Of a DNA stretch of 64,000 nt, positions 45,920 to 53,939 are shown in pieces. Position 1 is the first letter of the stretch. Each line of letters begins with the position of its first letter. The notes under the pieces are model-generated. The model searched no databases and was not told the DNA's origin. It saw only the letters and a list, made by a program, of their open reading frames with translations. Made by a program: the position numbers and the translations under genes. Source of the stretch: PALSA-505 sp036501145 (lineage in GTDB: Bacteria; Actinomycetota; Actinomycetes; Streptosporangiales; Streptosporangiaceae). The DNA is taken from positions 62,001 through 126,000 of the forward strand of contig DASYAV010000012.1 in assembly GCA_036501145.1 (NCBI GenBank). Direction: 5' to 3'.

Positions 45920-46030
45920 GCAGTTGCCATGATCGCAGCTGGCTATAAGCCGCTCGACGACCGCCGGGCACCGACTCCCCTCCAGCCCCGAAGGGCGAAG
46001 GATGTATCCTCCCGCCCATACGGTTCGGCC

Positions 46031-46756
46031 ATGCGGCTGACCGACACGGCGGCCCGAGAGGGGGTGAGTAGGGTCCCGGAGACACTTACCGAGCGCAGCG
46101 AGCGCTTCGAGCAGGACGTGCTGCCCTACCTGGACCAGCTGTACTCCGCGGCCATGCGCATGACGCGCAACCCGGCCGACGCGCAGGACCTGGTCCAGGA
46201 GACGTTCGCCAAGGCGTATGCGTCCTTCCACCAGTTCCAGCCGGGTACCAACCTCAAGGCGTGGCTGTTCAGGATCCTGACCAACACGTTCATCAACACC
46301 TACCGCAAGCGGCAGCGTGAGCCGCAGCGGGCCGGCACCGAGGACATCGAGGACTGGCAGCTCGCCCAGGCGGCCGAGCACACCTCCTCGGGCCTGAAGT
46401 CGGCGGAGAGCGAGGCGCTCGAGCGGCTGCCCGACTCCGACATCAAGAACGCCCTGCAGGAACTGCCCGAAGATTTCCGCATCGCGGTCTATCTGGCCGA
46501 CGTCGAGGGGTTCGCCTACCGCGAGATCGCCGACATCATGGGCACCCCGATCGGGACCGTGATGTCCCGGCTGCACCGTGGCCGCCGCCAGTTGCGCGAG
46601 ATGCTGCAGGACTACGCCGCCGAGCGGGGCCTGGTCCGGTCCCAGACCGGGACATCCGCCGGCGGGACATCCGCCGACGGGGATGCACCCGCCCCGGCGG
46701 GTGACACAGTGGACGGCACGCCCTCATCGGCGGATGCAGCAGGAGATGACGCCTGA
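46031..46756 (+). CDS. sigR: ECF sigma factor SigR (thiol-oxidative stress)
   Basis: 241 residues from ATG 46031. Region 2: FEQDVLPYLDQLYSAAMRMTRNPADAQDLVQETFAKAYASFHQF, then TNLKAWLFRILTNTFINTYRKRQREPQR; region 4: FRIAVYLADVEGFAYREIADIMGTPIGTVMSRLHRGRRQLREML. The near identity to the Streptomyces SigR core and the RsrA gene behind it make the assignment firm. It directs transcription of thioredoxin, mycothiol and related genes under disulfide stress. Starts at GTG 46064 and, on the stress transcript, ATG 45929 are also in frame; the latter would give a 45-residue longer isoform relative to 46064. The Gly/Ala/Asp-rich C-tail is unconserved. The stop overlaps rsrA by one base. Confidence 0.95.
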   Translation: MRLTDTAAREGVSRVPETLTERSERFEQDVLPYLDQLYSAAMRMTRNPADAQDLVQETFAKAYASFHQFQPGTNLKAWLFRILTNTFINTYRKRQREPQRAGTEDIEDWQLAQAAEHTSSGLKSAESEALERLPDSDIKNALQELPEDFRIAVYLADVEGFAYREIADIMGTPIGTVMSRLHRGRRQLREMLQDYAAERGLVRSQTGTSAGGTSADGDAPAPAGDTVDGTPSSADAAGDDA

Positions 46757-47040
46757 TGAGTTGCGGGAATCCTCACGAGACCCCGTGCAGCGAGGTACTT
46801 GCCCGGGTCTACAGCTACATCGACGGCGAGATCGACAACATCAGCTACGCCGAGATCCGCCAGCACCTGGACGAGTGCGGGCCGTGCCTGCGGGAGTACG
46901 GGCTCGAGGAAGTGGTCAAGAAGCTCGTGCACAAGCACTGCGGCAGGGAGCTGGTGCCCAGTGACCTGCGCGCCCGGGTGCTCACCCGGATACAGCAGGT
47001 ACGGGTCGAAATCGAAGTGACCGAGTTCCGCGGCGACTGA
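46756..47040 (+). CDS. rsrA: Redox-sensitive zinc anti-sigma factor RsrA
   Basis: 94 residues, with the ZAS motif fully preserved: Cys11, His37, Cys41 and Cys44 (HLDECGPC). When reduced, RsrA holds zinc and binds SigR; disulfide formation involving Cys11 releases zinc and the sigma factor. MSCGNPHETPCSEVL, YGLEEVVKKLVHKHCGRELVPSDLRARVLTRI are very close to the Streptomyces protein. The ATG overlaps the sigR stop (TGATG), so the pair is translated in concert. Confidence 0.96.
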   Translation: MSCGNPHETPCSEVLARVYSYIDGEIDNISYAEIRQHLDECGPCLREYGLEEVVKKLVHKHCGRELVPSDLRARVLTRIQQVRVEIEVTEFRGD

Positions 47041-47145
47041 GGTACGTCTGCGGACCTGGGGGTCACCCAGCTACATTAGGTGAGCAAACCGGGGCTGGTG
47101 TGAACCCAGTGCAGCCTGAGTGGCCTGCCAACTTGGAGCGACCTC

Positions 47146-49422
47146 ATGAACGGGACCGATGATCAGGGCTCGCCCGGCGACCCCGCATCCCGTCCCGCCG
47201 CCCCGGACGATCCCGGCCCGGCCGCTCCGGCCAGTTCTCAGCCCGCCGTCCCGGCCGGTCCCCAGCTTCCGGCGGACAGCCCCAGGCCGGTCTGCCAGCT
47301 CCCCCCGGTGGTGCCGGACTTCACCGGCCGGAAGGCCGAGTGCGCCCATCTCGCCGGGCTGCTGACTCCCGCGACGCAGGCCACCGGCCCGGTCGTGGTG
47401 GTCAGCGGGCCGCCGGGTGCGGGCAAGTCCACGCTGGCCCTGCGGGTGGCGCACGCACTGGGCGAGACGTTTCCCGACGGCCAGCTGTACCTGCCGCTGG
47501 GCGGCGGCACCCACCAGCCACGCGAATCGGGTGAGGTGCTGGGCGAGGCGCTGCGCGCCATGGGGGTCGGCTCGGCCCGGATCCCGGAGGGCGCCGGCGA
47601 GCGGGCCGAGCTGTACCGGTCCGAACTGGCCGGCCGCCGGGTGCTGGTGCTCGCCGACGACGCGGGATCGGCCGGCCAGGTGGCGCCGCTGCTGCCGGCC
47701 ACCCCGGGCTGCGCGCTGCTGATCACCAGCCGGAGCAGGCTGGCCGGCCCGGAGGAGGCCGTGCTCTGCGCCCTGGACTCGCTCAGCCGCACTGACGCGG
47801 TGGAGCTGCTGGCCCGGATCGCCGGGCAGCAGCGGGTCGCCGCCGAGCCGCAGGCGGCGGACCGGCTGGTCGCCGCGTGCGGGCTGCTGCCGCTGGCGGT
47901 GCGCATCGCCGGGGCCAAGCTGGCCGCCAACCCCGGCTGGCCGCTGGAGCGGGTGGCGGGCCTGATCGACAACGAGCGCAGCCGCCTGGACGAGCTTTCC
48001 GCCGGCGACCTGGCCGTGCGGGCCAGCGTGGCGCCGAGCTACGAGGCGCTGAACGAGCCGGCCAGGCGGGCCTTCCGGCGGCTGTCCCTGCTCGGGCCGG
48101 TGGACGTGCCGCAGTGGGTGGTGGCCGCGCTGCTCGGCGAGCCGGACGCGGCCGGGACCGTGCCCGCCCTGGTGGACAGGTCGCTGCTCAGCCCGGTGGG
48201 CCGGGACGCCACCGGGGAGACCCGCTACCGGCTGCACAACCTGCTGCGCGACTTCGCCGCCGAGCGGATGGCTGAGGAACCCGCGGGCGCCAGGGACGTT
48301 CCGCTGGACCGGGTGCTGGCCGGCTACCTGGAGCTGGCGGTGCTCGCCGACCAGCGGCTGCCCCGGCTCGGCTTCTTCCCGCCCAGCCCGCCGCCGCCAC
48401 CCGCCCCCCCGGCGGCCGCCGTAGCGGCTGCGCCGCTGACCACGGACGCGGTGGCCTGGTTCACCGCGGAACGGCTCAACCTGCTGGCCATCATCAGCTG
48501 GGCCTGCGCGCACGGCCGGTACCTGCTGGCCGCGCGGCTGGCCTCCTGCCATCCGACCTTCCAGTTCCTGCAGCACCGGGTGGACGACGCCGAGCAGATG
48601 TGGCGGGTGATCGAGCAGGCCGCCGAGCAGGCCGGTGACATCGCCACCTCGTCGGAGGCCAGGTTCCACCTGGCCTGGGTGATGGCCGACCGGGGCCGGT
48701 TCGCCGACGCGTACGCCGGGCTGGAGAAGTGTGTGCCGATCCTCGCCGCGCGCGGGGTGAGCGGCACCCTCGCGGTGGCGCTGTACTGGCGGGCCTTCTG
48801 TGCGGACATGCTGGGTCACTACGAGGCACAGCGGGACGACGCCGAGCAGTGCCTGGGCCTGGCCCGGCGGCTCAAGGAGCCGGGCATCGAGGTGGTGGCG
48901 CTGCGCATCCTGGGTCTCGGGCTGACCAGGCTCGGCAGCTACGACCGCGGGGTGGCGCTGTGCGAGCAGGCCGTCGCGCTGGCCCGCGCGCAGCACGAGC
49001 TGGCCTGGGAGTACAACGCCCTGGCCGCGCTGGCCCACTCGCTGTTCCTGGCCGGCCGGTACGAGCTCGCCGAGCGCTGGTGCCGGGAGGGCATCGAGGT
49101 CAGCCAGCGACTCGGCCTGTTCGTCACCGGGCAGGCGTTCCTGCTCGGCATGCTGGGTGACTCTTACACCGGCCAGCGCCGCTACGAGGAGGGCATCGAG
49201 GCGCTCAGCAGCGCGCTGGCCGCCTTCGAGGAGCACGGGGATCGCCGCGGCCAGGCGCTCTGCCTGCTCAAGATCGGCCGTGCCTACCTGGCGCTGGGCC
49301 AGACCGGGCCGGCCGGTGAGTACCTGCAGCGGGCCTTCCCGATCTTCGGTGAGCTCGGCCTGACCGCGCACGAGGACATCGCCATCCGCGCGCTCAACGA
49401 ATGCCGCCCGCTGCCCGTGTGA
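47146..49422 (+). CDS. NB-ARC ATPase with TPR repeats (AfsR-like, no DNA-binding domain)
   Basis: 758 residues. A 55-residue Pro/Ala-rich leader ends at PPVVPDFTGRKAECAHLAGLL, the usual entry of AfsR-type NB-ARC modules. Walker A is GPPGAGKST (Lys94), Walker B VLVLADDAG, the sensor CALLITSRSRL, and GLLPLAVRIAGAKLAANPGW and RRAFRRLSLLGPVDVPQWV complete the ARC part. Residues ~460-758 are TPR repeats. AfsR itself has an N-terminal SARP DNA-binding domain; that is absent here, so this STAND protein probably works through protein contacts. A GGAG box precedes ATG. It follows sigR-rsrA by 105 bases on the same strand. Confidence 0.9.
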   Translation: MNGTDDQGSPGDPASRPAAPDDPGPAAPASSQPAVPAGPQLPADSPRPVCQLPPVVPDFTGRKAECAHLAGLLTPATQATGPVVVVSGPPGAGKSTLALRVAHALGETFPDGQLYLPLGGGTHQPRESGEVLGEALRAMGVGSARIPEGAGERAELYRSELAGRRVLVLADDAGSAGQVAPLLPATPGCALLITSRSRLAGPEEAVLCALDSLSRTDAVELLARIAGQQRVAAEPQAADRLVAACGLLPLAVRIAGAKLAANPGWPLERVAGLIDNERSRLDELSAGDLAVRASVAPSYEALNEPARRAFRRLSLLGPVDVPQWVVAALLGEPDAAGTVPALVDRSLLSPVGRDATGETRYRLHNLLRDFAAERMAEEPAGARDVPLDRVLAGYLELAVLADQRLPRLGFFPPSPPPPPAPPAAAVAAAPLTTDAVAWFTAERLNLLAIISWACAHGRYLLAARLASCHPTFQFLQHRVDDAEQMWRVIEQAAEQAGDIATSSEARFHLAWVMADRGRFADAYAGLEKCVPILAARGVSGTLAVALYWRAFCADMLGHYEAQRDDAEQCLGLARRLKEPGIEVVALRILGLGLTRLGSYDRGVALCEQAVALARAQHELAWEYNALAALAHSLFLAGRYELAERWCREGIEVSQRLGLFVTGQAFLLGMLGDSYTGQRRYEEGIEALSSALAAFEEHGDRRGQALCLLKIGRAYLALGQTGPAGEYLQRAFPIFGELGLTAHEDIAIRALNECRPLPV

Positions 49423-49559
49423 CCCCGCCCGCGCCCGGGCGGCCTGCCCGCAGCAGGCGAAGTGACCGGCTTGCCGCCGCACGCGCGGTAGGCTAACGGA
49501 TAAAGCATGACACTCGCTACGAAACTGGGTCGTAGCTGCGACTACGGCGAGTGAGAAAA
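49423..49559 (+). other. Non-coding stretch after the NB-ARC gene
   Basis: No reading frame is supported. It contains nested inverted repeats: CACTCGC/GCGAGTG as outer arms (49511 to about 49553) and CTACGA/TCGTAG inside them, which may act as a terminator for the upstream gene. It leads into the promoter of the HD-domain genes. Confidence 0.45.
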
Positions 49560-49615
49560 TTGCTCTCTGCGGACCAGCTGCCGTAACTATATGCAATTTG
49601 TGAGTCACAATTTGC
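49560..49615 (+). promoter_or_regulatory. Housekeeping-type promoter with operator at the start site
   Basis: TTGCTC (49560-49565) and TAACTA (49584-49589) have an 18-base spacer, a reasonable HrdB-type promoter with a start near 49596. Over the start lies GCAATTTGTGA-G-TCACAATTTGC (49593-49615), a near-perfect 11-base palindrome with one mismatched pair; its core TTGTGAGTCACAA is perfect. A repressor bound here would block the HD-GYP transcript. Confidence 0.55.
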
Positions 49616-49631
49616 GCACGAAGGGGATTGG

Positions 49632-49702
49632 GCCTGCGTTTCCTGCGGCGCAGGCGATACCCTGAGCAGCAGGCCGCAACCACTGCGGGTTGACGCCTGC
49701 GC
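49632..49702 (+). ncRNA. Candidate switching leader RNA
   Basis: Three segments compete for pairing: GCCTGCG (49632-49638), CGCAGGC (49649-49655) and GCCTGCG (49695-49701). The middle one can form a local hairpin with the first, or a 9-base stem GCGCAGGCG/CGCCTGCGC (49648-49656 with 49694-49702) that encloses a small hairpin CCGCA/TGCGG. The ribosome-binding site AGGAGG follows about 10 bases later. This layout is that of a riboswitch or attenuator, but it matches no class I know. Confidence 0.4.
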
Positions 49703-49727
49703 AGAGTTCCCAGGAGGTGGGCCGCGT

Positions 49728-49784
49728 ATGGACCTGACGACTGATACGGGGTCGGTGGTCCTTCGGGGTGTCGTCTGGGGGTGA
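49728..49784 (+). CDS. 18-codon leader ORF
   Basis: ATG 49728 is preceded by CCCAGGAGGTGGG, with AGGAGG about 10 bases away, and encodes MDLTTDTGSVVLRGVVWG before TGA 49784. It lies in the 5' leader of the HD-GYP gene, 46 bases before that start. GACGAC (49736-49741) and GTCGTC (49770-49775) within it can pair. Too short for firm support; the strong ribosome-binding site is the evidence. Confidence 0.4.
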   Translation: MDLTTDTGSVVLRGVVWG

Positions 49785-49830
49785 CCTCATCGGCGACTGA
49801 ACAGGAGGCCGATCTGCCAGGGGGAGGACT

Positions 49831-51171
49831 GTGAGATCGCTATCGTGGCCTGCCCGCCTGTATGTCGCAGTAGTCGCGCTGGCCGGGCTTGCCGTCATCG
49901 TCAACGGGCCGTTTACGGATATTGCCTGGTCCCCGTTCGTCGTCTTGGCGCTGCTGTTCCTGATCTGCGAGTCTGCCCCCGCGATTCTCACGCCGCGCCG
50001 GTTCTCCTGGACCGCGAGCACCGCTGCGACACTCGCCGCCGTCGTGCTCCTTGGCCCCGTCGGTGCTGCGCTGGTCGGCACGTCGACGGCCTTCTCCGTT
50101 CGCCGGATGCTGCTGGTCCAGCGCGTGTTCAACGCCGGCATGTACGCGCTCACCGTCTACGCGGCAGGCCGCGTATACGTTGCGCTCGGCGGCCACGTCG
50201 GGGTCCCGTTCCGCAGCTCCTTCCCCGGGATCATCGGCCCGTTCGCCGTCGCCGCCGTCGTGCATGTGGTGGCGAACCACGGGCTGCTCGGTGGCCTGCT
50301 CCCGCTGGTTCGGCGCTCGGAGGGCGTGGCGCGCAAGCGGCTGGCCGGCGTGGACTTCCGGGTACTGCTGTCTGACCTGGGCTATGCCGCGTTCGGGCTG
50401 CTCATCGCCGGCCTGTGGCGGGCGGTCGGGCCGTTCGCCGCCATCCTGGTGGTGCTGCCGCTGTTCGTCGCCAGATGGGCGATGATGCAGTACGCCGCGC
50501 AGCAGCGGGCGTATGAGGCCACGATGGCCGCGCTGTGCAAGGCGGTGGAGACCAAAGACTTCTACACCCGCGGGCACAGCGAGCGCGTGTCCCGCGGCTC
50601 GTCCATGCTGGCCAAGGAGATCGGCATGCGGGCCGACCGGCTGGAGGCGATCACCTACGCCGGCATGCTGCACGACGTCGGCAAGCTCGGTGTGCCCACC
50701 AAGGTGCTGCAGAAGTCCGGGAAGCTCACCGAGGAGGAGTACGCGGCCATCCAGCTGCATCCGATGCGCGGGCTGGAGATCGTCCGGGAAATCGGCTTCC
50801 TGGACGAGGCGCTGGCCGGCATCATGCACCACCACGAGCGGATCGACGGCCGCGGCTACCCGCTGGGCCTGGCCGGCGACGAGATCCCGGAGTTCGCCCG
50901 GGTCATCGCCGTCGCCGACGCGTTCGACTCAATGACCTCTACTCGCTCCTACCGTGGCGCACGGCGGATCGACGAGGCCATCGCCGAGCTGCGCAATTGG
51001 TCCGGCAGTCAGTTCGACCCGGCCCTGGTGGACGCGTTCGTCCGGGCGCTGGAGCGCGACGGCTGGGAGCGGCCGGAGCAGGTGGCCCCGCCCTCCGGAC
51101 CCGCCGACGGGGTGACGGCGCAGGACCACGACGACCCGACAGCCCCGCTGCGCGTCGTTGAGAACCGCTGA
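49831..51171 (+). CDS. Membrane-bound HD-GYP phosphodiesterase
   Basis: 446 residues. Roughly the first 225 residues hold seven or more membrane helices. Residues ~232-400 are an HD-GYP domain with all signature elements: KDFYTRGHSERVSR, MLHDVGK (His281, Asp282), HHHERIDGRGYP (Gly342-Tyr343-Pro344) and RVIAVADAFDSMTSTRSYR. HD-GYP enzymes hydrolyse cyclic di-GMP to GMP or pGpG; the membrane part is probably a sensor. The GTG start has GGGGGAGG upstream. It is preceded by a ~235-base leader and followed, after 60 bases, by a related gene lacking the GYP motif. Confidence 0.93.
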   Translation: MRSLSWPARLYVAVVALAGLAVIVNGPFTDIAWSPFVVLALLFLICESAPAILTPRRFSWTASTAATLAAVVLLGPVGAALVGTSTAFSVRRMLLVQRVFNAGMYALTVYAAGRVYVALGGHVGVPFRSSFPGIIGPFAVAAVVHVVANHGLLGGLLPLVRRSEGVARKRLAGVDFRVLLSDLGYAAFGLLIAGLWRAVGPFAAILVVLPLFVARWAMMQYAAQQRAYEATMAALCKAVETKDFYTRGHSERVSRGSSMLAKEIGMRADRLEAITYAGMLHDVGKLGVPTKVLQKSGKLTEEEYAAIQLHPMRGLEIVREIGFLDEALAGIMHHHERIDGRGYPLGLAGDEIPEFARVIAVADAFDSMTSTRSYRGARRIDEAIAELRNWSGSQFDPALVDAFVRALERDGWERPEQVAPPSGPADGVTAQDHDDPTAPLRVVENR

Positions 51172-51231
51172 GGCGGCCGTGACCGCCCCACCCGGCAGTT
51201 CTGTCCTGGTTCGCATCGGGGCCGGCCGGTC

Positions 51232-52518
51232 GTGACCACGCCGCGCACCGGGCCCCGCGCCCCCGCCTGGCAGGCCATGGACTCCGGGCAGCTGCTACTC
51301 ATTGCGGCCGGCGGGATGCTCTCGGTGGCGGCCATCGCGCAGGTCGCGGTGACCGGTATCAAGCAGCCAGGCGACGCGGTGGCGTTCGGCTCCCTGGTCG
51401 CCTTGGGCGAGCTGCTGCGGATCACGCTGCCCGGCAACCGCGAGTCGGCCCCGATCGCCTCGGCGGGTGCGCTCGGCTACGCGCTGCTGCTCGGCATCGG
51501 CGCCAGCCCGGCGGTGCAGTCCGCCCTGCAGGTCATCGTCATCACCGTCGGCGGCATGATCGTCGGCGCGCTGCCGCACCTGGCCGCCGGCCGTCCCGCC
51601 AAGCTGGCCGGGATGGCCTCCCGGCTGGTCGCCGTGGCCTGCGTCGCGTTCGTCTTCCGGCCGTTCGCGACGACGCACCTGATCCGCGGCCACTGGTACA
51701 TCGCGCTGATCGTGATGACCCTGCTGGTCATCCTGGCCTGGTTCGTGGACGCGCTGTTCGGCGCGCTGATCCGGGCCGAGGAACTGCGCGCCAGGTTCAC
51801 CGTGGCGCTGTGGGACGAGCTGCGCGTCCAGCTGCCGCTGGGTGCCGCCGTGGGCGCCTCGGCGCTGCTGATCCCGTTTGCCTCCGAGGTGATGGGGCTG
51901 GCCGCGGTGTGGGTGTTCACCGTCCCGCTGCTCGTCTCGCAGGTCGCGTTCCGCCGGTACGTGGGCATCCGGACCACCTATCTGGAGACCGTGCGGGCGC
52001 TGTCCCGGATGACCGAGGTGGGCGGCTACGTAGAGGGCGGGCACTCGCGCCGGGTGAGCAGGCTCGCCGTGGCCGTCGGCCGCGAGCTGGGCATGGGCGA
52101 GTCCGAGCTGGACGAGCTCGAGTACGCGGCGCTGATGCACGACATCGGCCAGCTGTCGCTGCGCGACCCGATCCCGGGCGGCGCGACCGTGCTGGTCTCC
52201 CCGCCGGACCAGCGGCGGATCGCCGAACTCGGCGCGGACGTGATCCGCCAGGCGGGCGTGCTGGACAGCGTGGCCAACATCGTGGCGCGGCAGAGCGAGC
52301 CCGCCCGGGCCGGTGACCCGGGGGAGGGGCCGCCGGTGGCCAGCCGGATCATCCGGGCCGCCAACGCCTTCGACGACCTGGTCGGCAGCTCCGCGGACCG
52401 GGACCGGGCCGCGGCCGCGCTGGAGCGGCTGCGGCTGGACACCGCGGCCGAATACGACCCGGGCGTCGTCGAGGCCCTTAGCAAAGTGATCGGCCGCCGC
52501 ACTCTCAGCCTGACCTGA
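51232..52518 (+). CDS. Membrane HD-domain protein, degenerate HD-GYP paralogue
   Basis: 428 residues with the same plan as its neighbour: about eight N-terminal helices and a soluble HD domain. GGHSRRVSRLAVAVGRELGM and ALMHDIGQLSL (His303, Asp304) keep the HD core, but the third position of HDxGK is Gln, and the HHHERxDGxGYP segment is replaced by IVARQSEPARAGDPGEG. It therefore lacks metal ligands and GYP and is unlikely to cleave cyclic di-GMP; a binding or partner role for the active HD-GYP protein is plausible. Start GTG 51232. Same operon as 49831-51171. Confidence 0.85.
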   Translation: MTTPRTGPRAPAWQAMDSGQLLLIAAGGMLSVAAIAQVAVTGIKQPGDAVAFGSLVALGELLRITLPGNRESAPIASAGALGYALLLGIGASPAVQSALQVIVITVGGMIVGALPHLAAGRPAKLAGMASRLVAVACVAFVFRPFATTHLIRGHWYIALIVMTLLVILAWFVDALFGALIRAEELRARFTVALWDELRVQLPLGAAVGASALLIPFASEVMGLAAVWVFTVPLLVSQVAFRRYVGIRTTYLETVRALSRMTEVGGYVEGGHSRRVSRLAVAVGRELGMGESELDELEYAALMHDIGQLSLRDPIPGGATVLVSPPDQRRIAELGADVIRQAGVLDSVANIVARQSEPARAGDPGEGPPVASRIIRAANAFDDLVGSSADRDRAAAALERLRLDTAAEYDPGVVEALSKVIGRRTLSLT

Positions 52519-52705
52519 TTGTGAGACTGCGGCGGTTGTCCACAAGCCGCGGCGGGGAATCGTTGACAGGGATGCCCGCGGCGCGCCATTATCTGGTGGT
52601 TTGCGAAGCGGGGCGCCGGGGGTTCGGCCCGGAGCAGCTAGTCCGCTTACGTTCGGTTGACCAGGGGAAGGCGGCCTTTAATGCGTTCGAATCTGGTCGG
52701 CCCAG

Positions 52706-53422
52706 ATGCCCGGACAGTCTGCGTTCACCGCGCCGCCGACCGCCTACGACGGCATCGTCTACGTCTCCGGCGCCGGTGACGGCGGGACGGTCTACGCGGT
52801 CAGCGAGGCGGACGGGATCGTCCGGTGGACCGGCAGCGTGGAGAACGGCGACGAGAGCTCTCCCGCCGTCAACGGCTCGGGCGTCTATGTGTCCTACGCC
52901 TGCCAGCAGGACTACCGGTTCAGCCTGCGCGGGCACCTGATCTGGCACCATCAGACCGGTTGCGAGGGCGGTGGCGGCAGCACCGCGGTCCTGAACGGTG
53001 CCTCCCTGTACGCCAGGGGCTCGGTCGACACGCCGGTCATTCTCAAGGAGTCGTCGGGAAAGCAGGCCGGCACGTTCGCCTCCGCCACCGCGCCCGCCTT
53101 CGACAGCACGAACATGTACACCCTGCAGAGCGGGAACCTGGTCGCGGTCGACCCGTCCGGCAGCCCGAGCCGCTGGGTCTTCGGCGACGGAACCCTGGTC
53201 ACCGCGCCAGTGGTGAGCAGCGGGGTGGTGTACGTCGGCAGCAGCACCGGCATGGTCTACGGCGTGTCCGTGAAGACGCACACCAGGATATGGAGTGCCC
53301 GGGCCGGTGCGGCTATCGTCGGCCCCGACGAGCAGAACGCCGGCGTCCTGGCCGGGCTGGGTATCGGCGGCGGCCTGCTTGTGGTCCCCGCGGCCAACGT
53401 GCTGACCGCCTTCGGCAACTGA
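52706..53422 (+). pseudogene. 5'-truncated PQQ-like beta-propeller gene
   Basis: The frame encodes the last ~240 residues of a secreted beta-propeller protein: FTAPPTAYDGIVYVSGAGDG, SVENGDESSPAVNGSGVYVSY, HHQTGCEGGGGSTAVLNG and ending ADEQNAG-like DEQNAGVLAGLG with GGLLVVPAANVL. Full members have a signal peptide and three further blades. Here the coding similarity begins at about VRIWSAQMPGQ and an in-frame TAA stands immediately before it (near 52680). There is no signal peptide and no ribosome-binding site before ATG 52706. It could be expressed as a cytoplasmic stub, but a broken gene is more likely. Confidence 0.65.
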
Positions 53423-53467
53423 GTCACGGCACAATGGGGGCACACAGGTCTGAGGGAGGGAGGCGCG

Positions 53468-53680
53468 GTGGCGGAAGTCCGCGCGGAGATGGTCGCGAAC
53501 GTCTGGAAGGTGGTCACCACCGAGGGCGCGAGCGTCGGTGACGGTGACACGCTGGTGATCCTCGAGTCGATGAAGATGGAGATCCCCGTGCTCGCCGAGT
53601 CTTCAGGAACCGTCACCAAGCTGGCCGTGGCCGAGGGCGACGTGGTTCAGGAGGGCGACCTCATCGCCACCATCGAGTAA
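53468..53680 (+). CDS. Biotinyl/lipoyl carrier protein, stand-alone
   Basis: 70 residues forming just one biotinyl domain: VRAEMVANVWKVVTTEGASV, then ILESMKMEIPV with the modified Lys36, and GTVTKLAVAEGDVVQEGDLIATIE. ESMKME is the classic biotinylation motif, so the protein carries carboxybiotin for an acyl-CoA carboxylase whose other subunits are not in the window. The start is GTG with GGGAGG 5 bases upstream. Its position 4 kb from bioB and beside bsaP fits a biotin-related region. Confidence 0.93.
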   Translation: MAEVRAEMVANVWKVVTTEGASVGDGDTLVILESMKMEIPVLAESSGTVTKLAVAEGDVVQEGDLIATIE

Positions 53681-53736
53681 GGCCCGCCAGCTCCAGTCAG
53701 CCAGCCGCCGTCCGGCTCTCCCGCGGGCGCAGCCGC

Positions 53737-53937
53737 TCAGCCCGCGACCGCCGCGCCGTGCCGCGAGCACCGGGCCGTCCACCGGTCCGGCGTGACCTTG
53801 ACCACCATCCGGCGGCCGCACCGCGGGCAGTACCGCGGCGGGTCCAGCGCCGCCGCCCGGTCACACGCGGCATGGTCCCCGGTCCCGGCCGGCCCGCCGC
53901 ACTGCGCGCAGTACCCGCCCGCGGCGCCGGCCGGCAC
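53737..53937 (-). CDS. bsaP: Biotin synthase auxiliary protein-like zinc-ribbon protein
   Basis: 66 residues. Six cysteines occur as YCAQC (10, 13), DHAAC (25), YCPRC (37, 40) and ARC (57), with His22 and His60. The segment LDPPRYCPRCGRRMVVKVTP then WTARCSRHG is the hallmark, as I recall it, of the actinobacterial BsaP family, which supports BioB, probably by handling its iron-sulfur cluster. I placed the start at GTG 53937, 2 bases behind the TPP-enzyme stop. The gene was hidden because longer open frames run through it. Assignment rests on motif memory and on the presence of bioB 4 kb away. Confidence 0.75.
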   Translation of the reverse strand: MPAGAAGGYCAQCGGPAGTGDHAACDRAAALDPPRYCPRCGRRMVVKVTPDRWTARCSRHGAAVAG

Positions 53938-53939
53938 GC

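Noticed and set aside
49598..49610. TTGTGAGTCACAA as a CRP site
   Set aside because: The half-sites are one base apart, whereas CRP needs a six-base spacer. It is kept only as an unassigned operator.
49711..49732. AGGAGGTGGGCCGCG as a T-box antiterminator element
   Set aside because: It lacks the full GGTGGNACCGCG consensus and the specifier hairpin, and the gene is not an aminoacyl-tRNA or amino-acid gene.
52555..52590. GGGAAT as a second SigR promoter
   Set aside because: No GTT stands 18 bases downstream, and the next gene is truncated.
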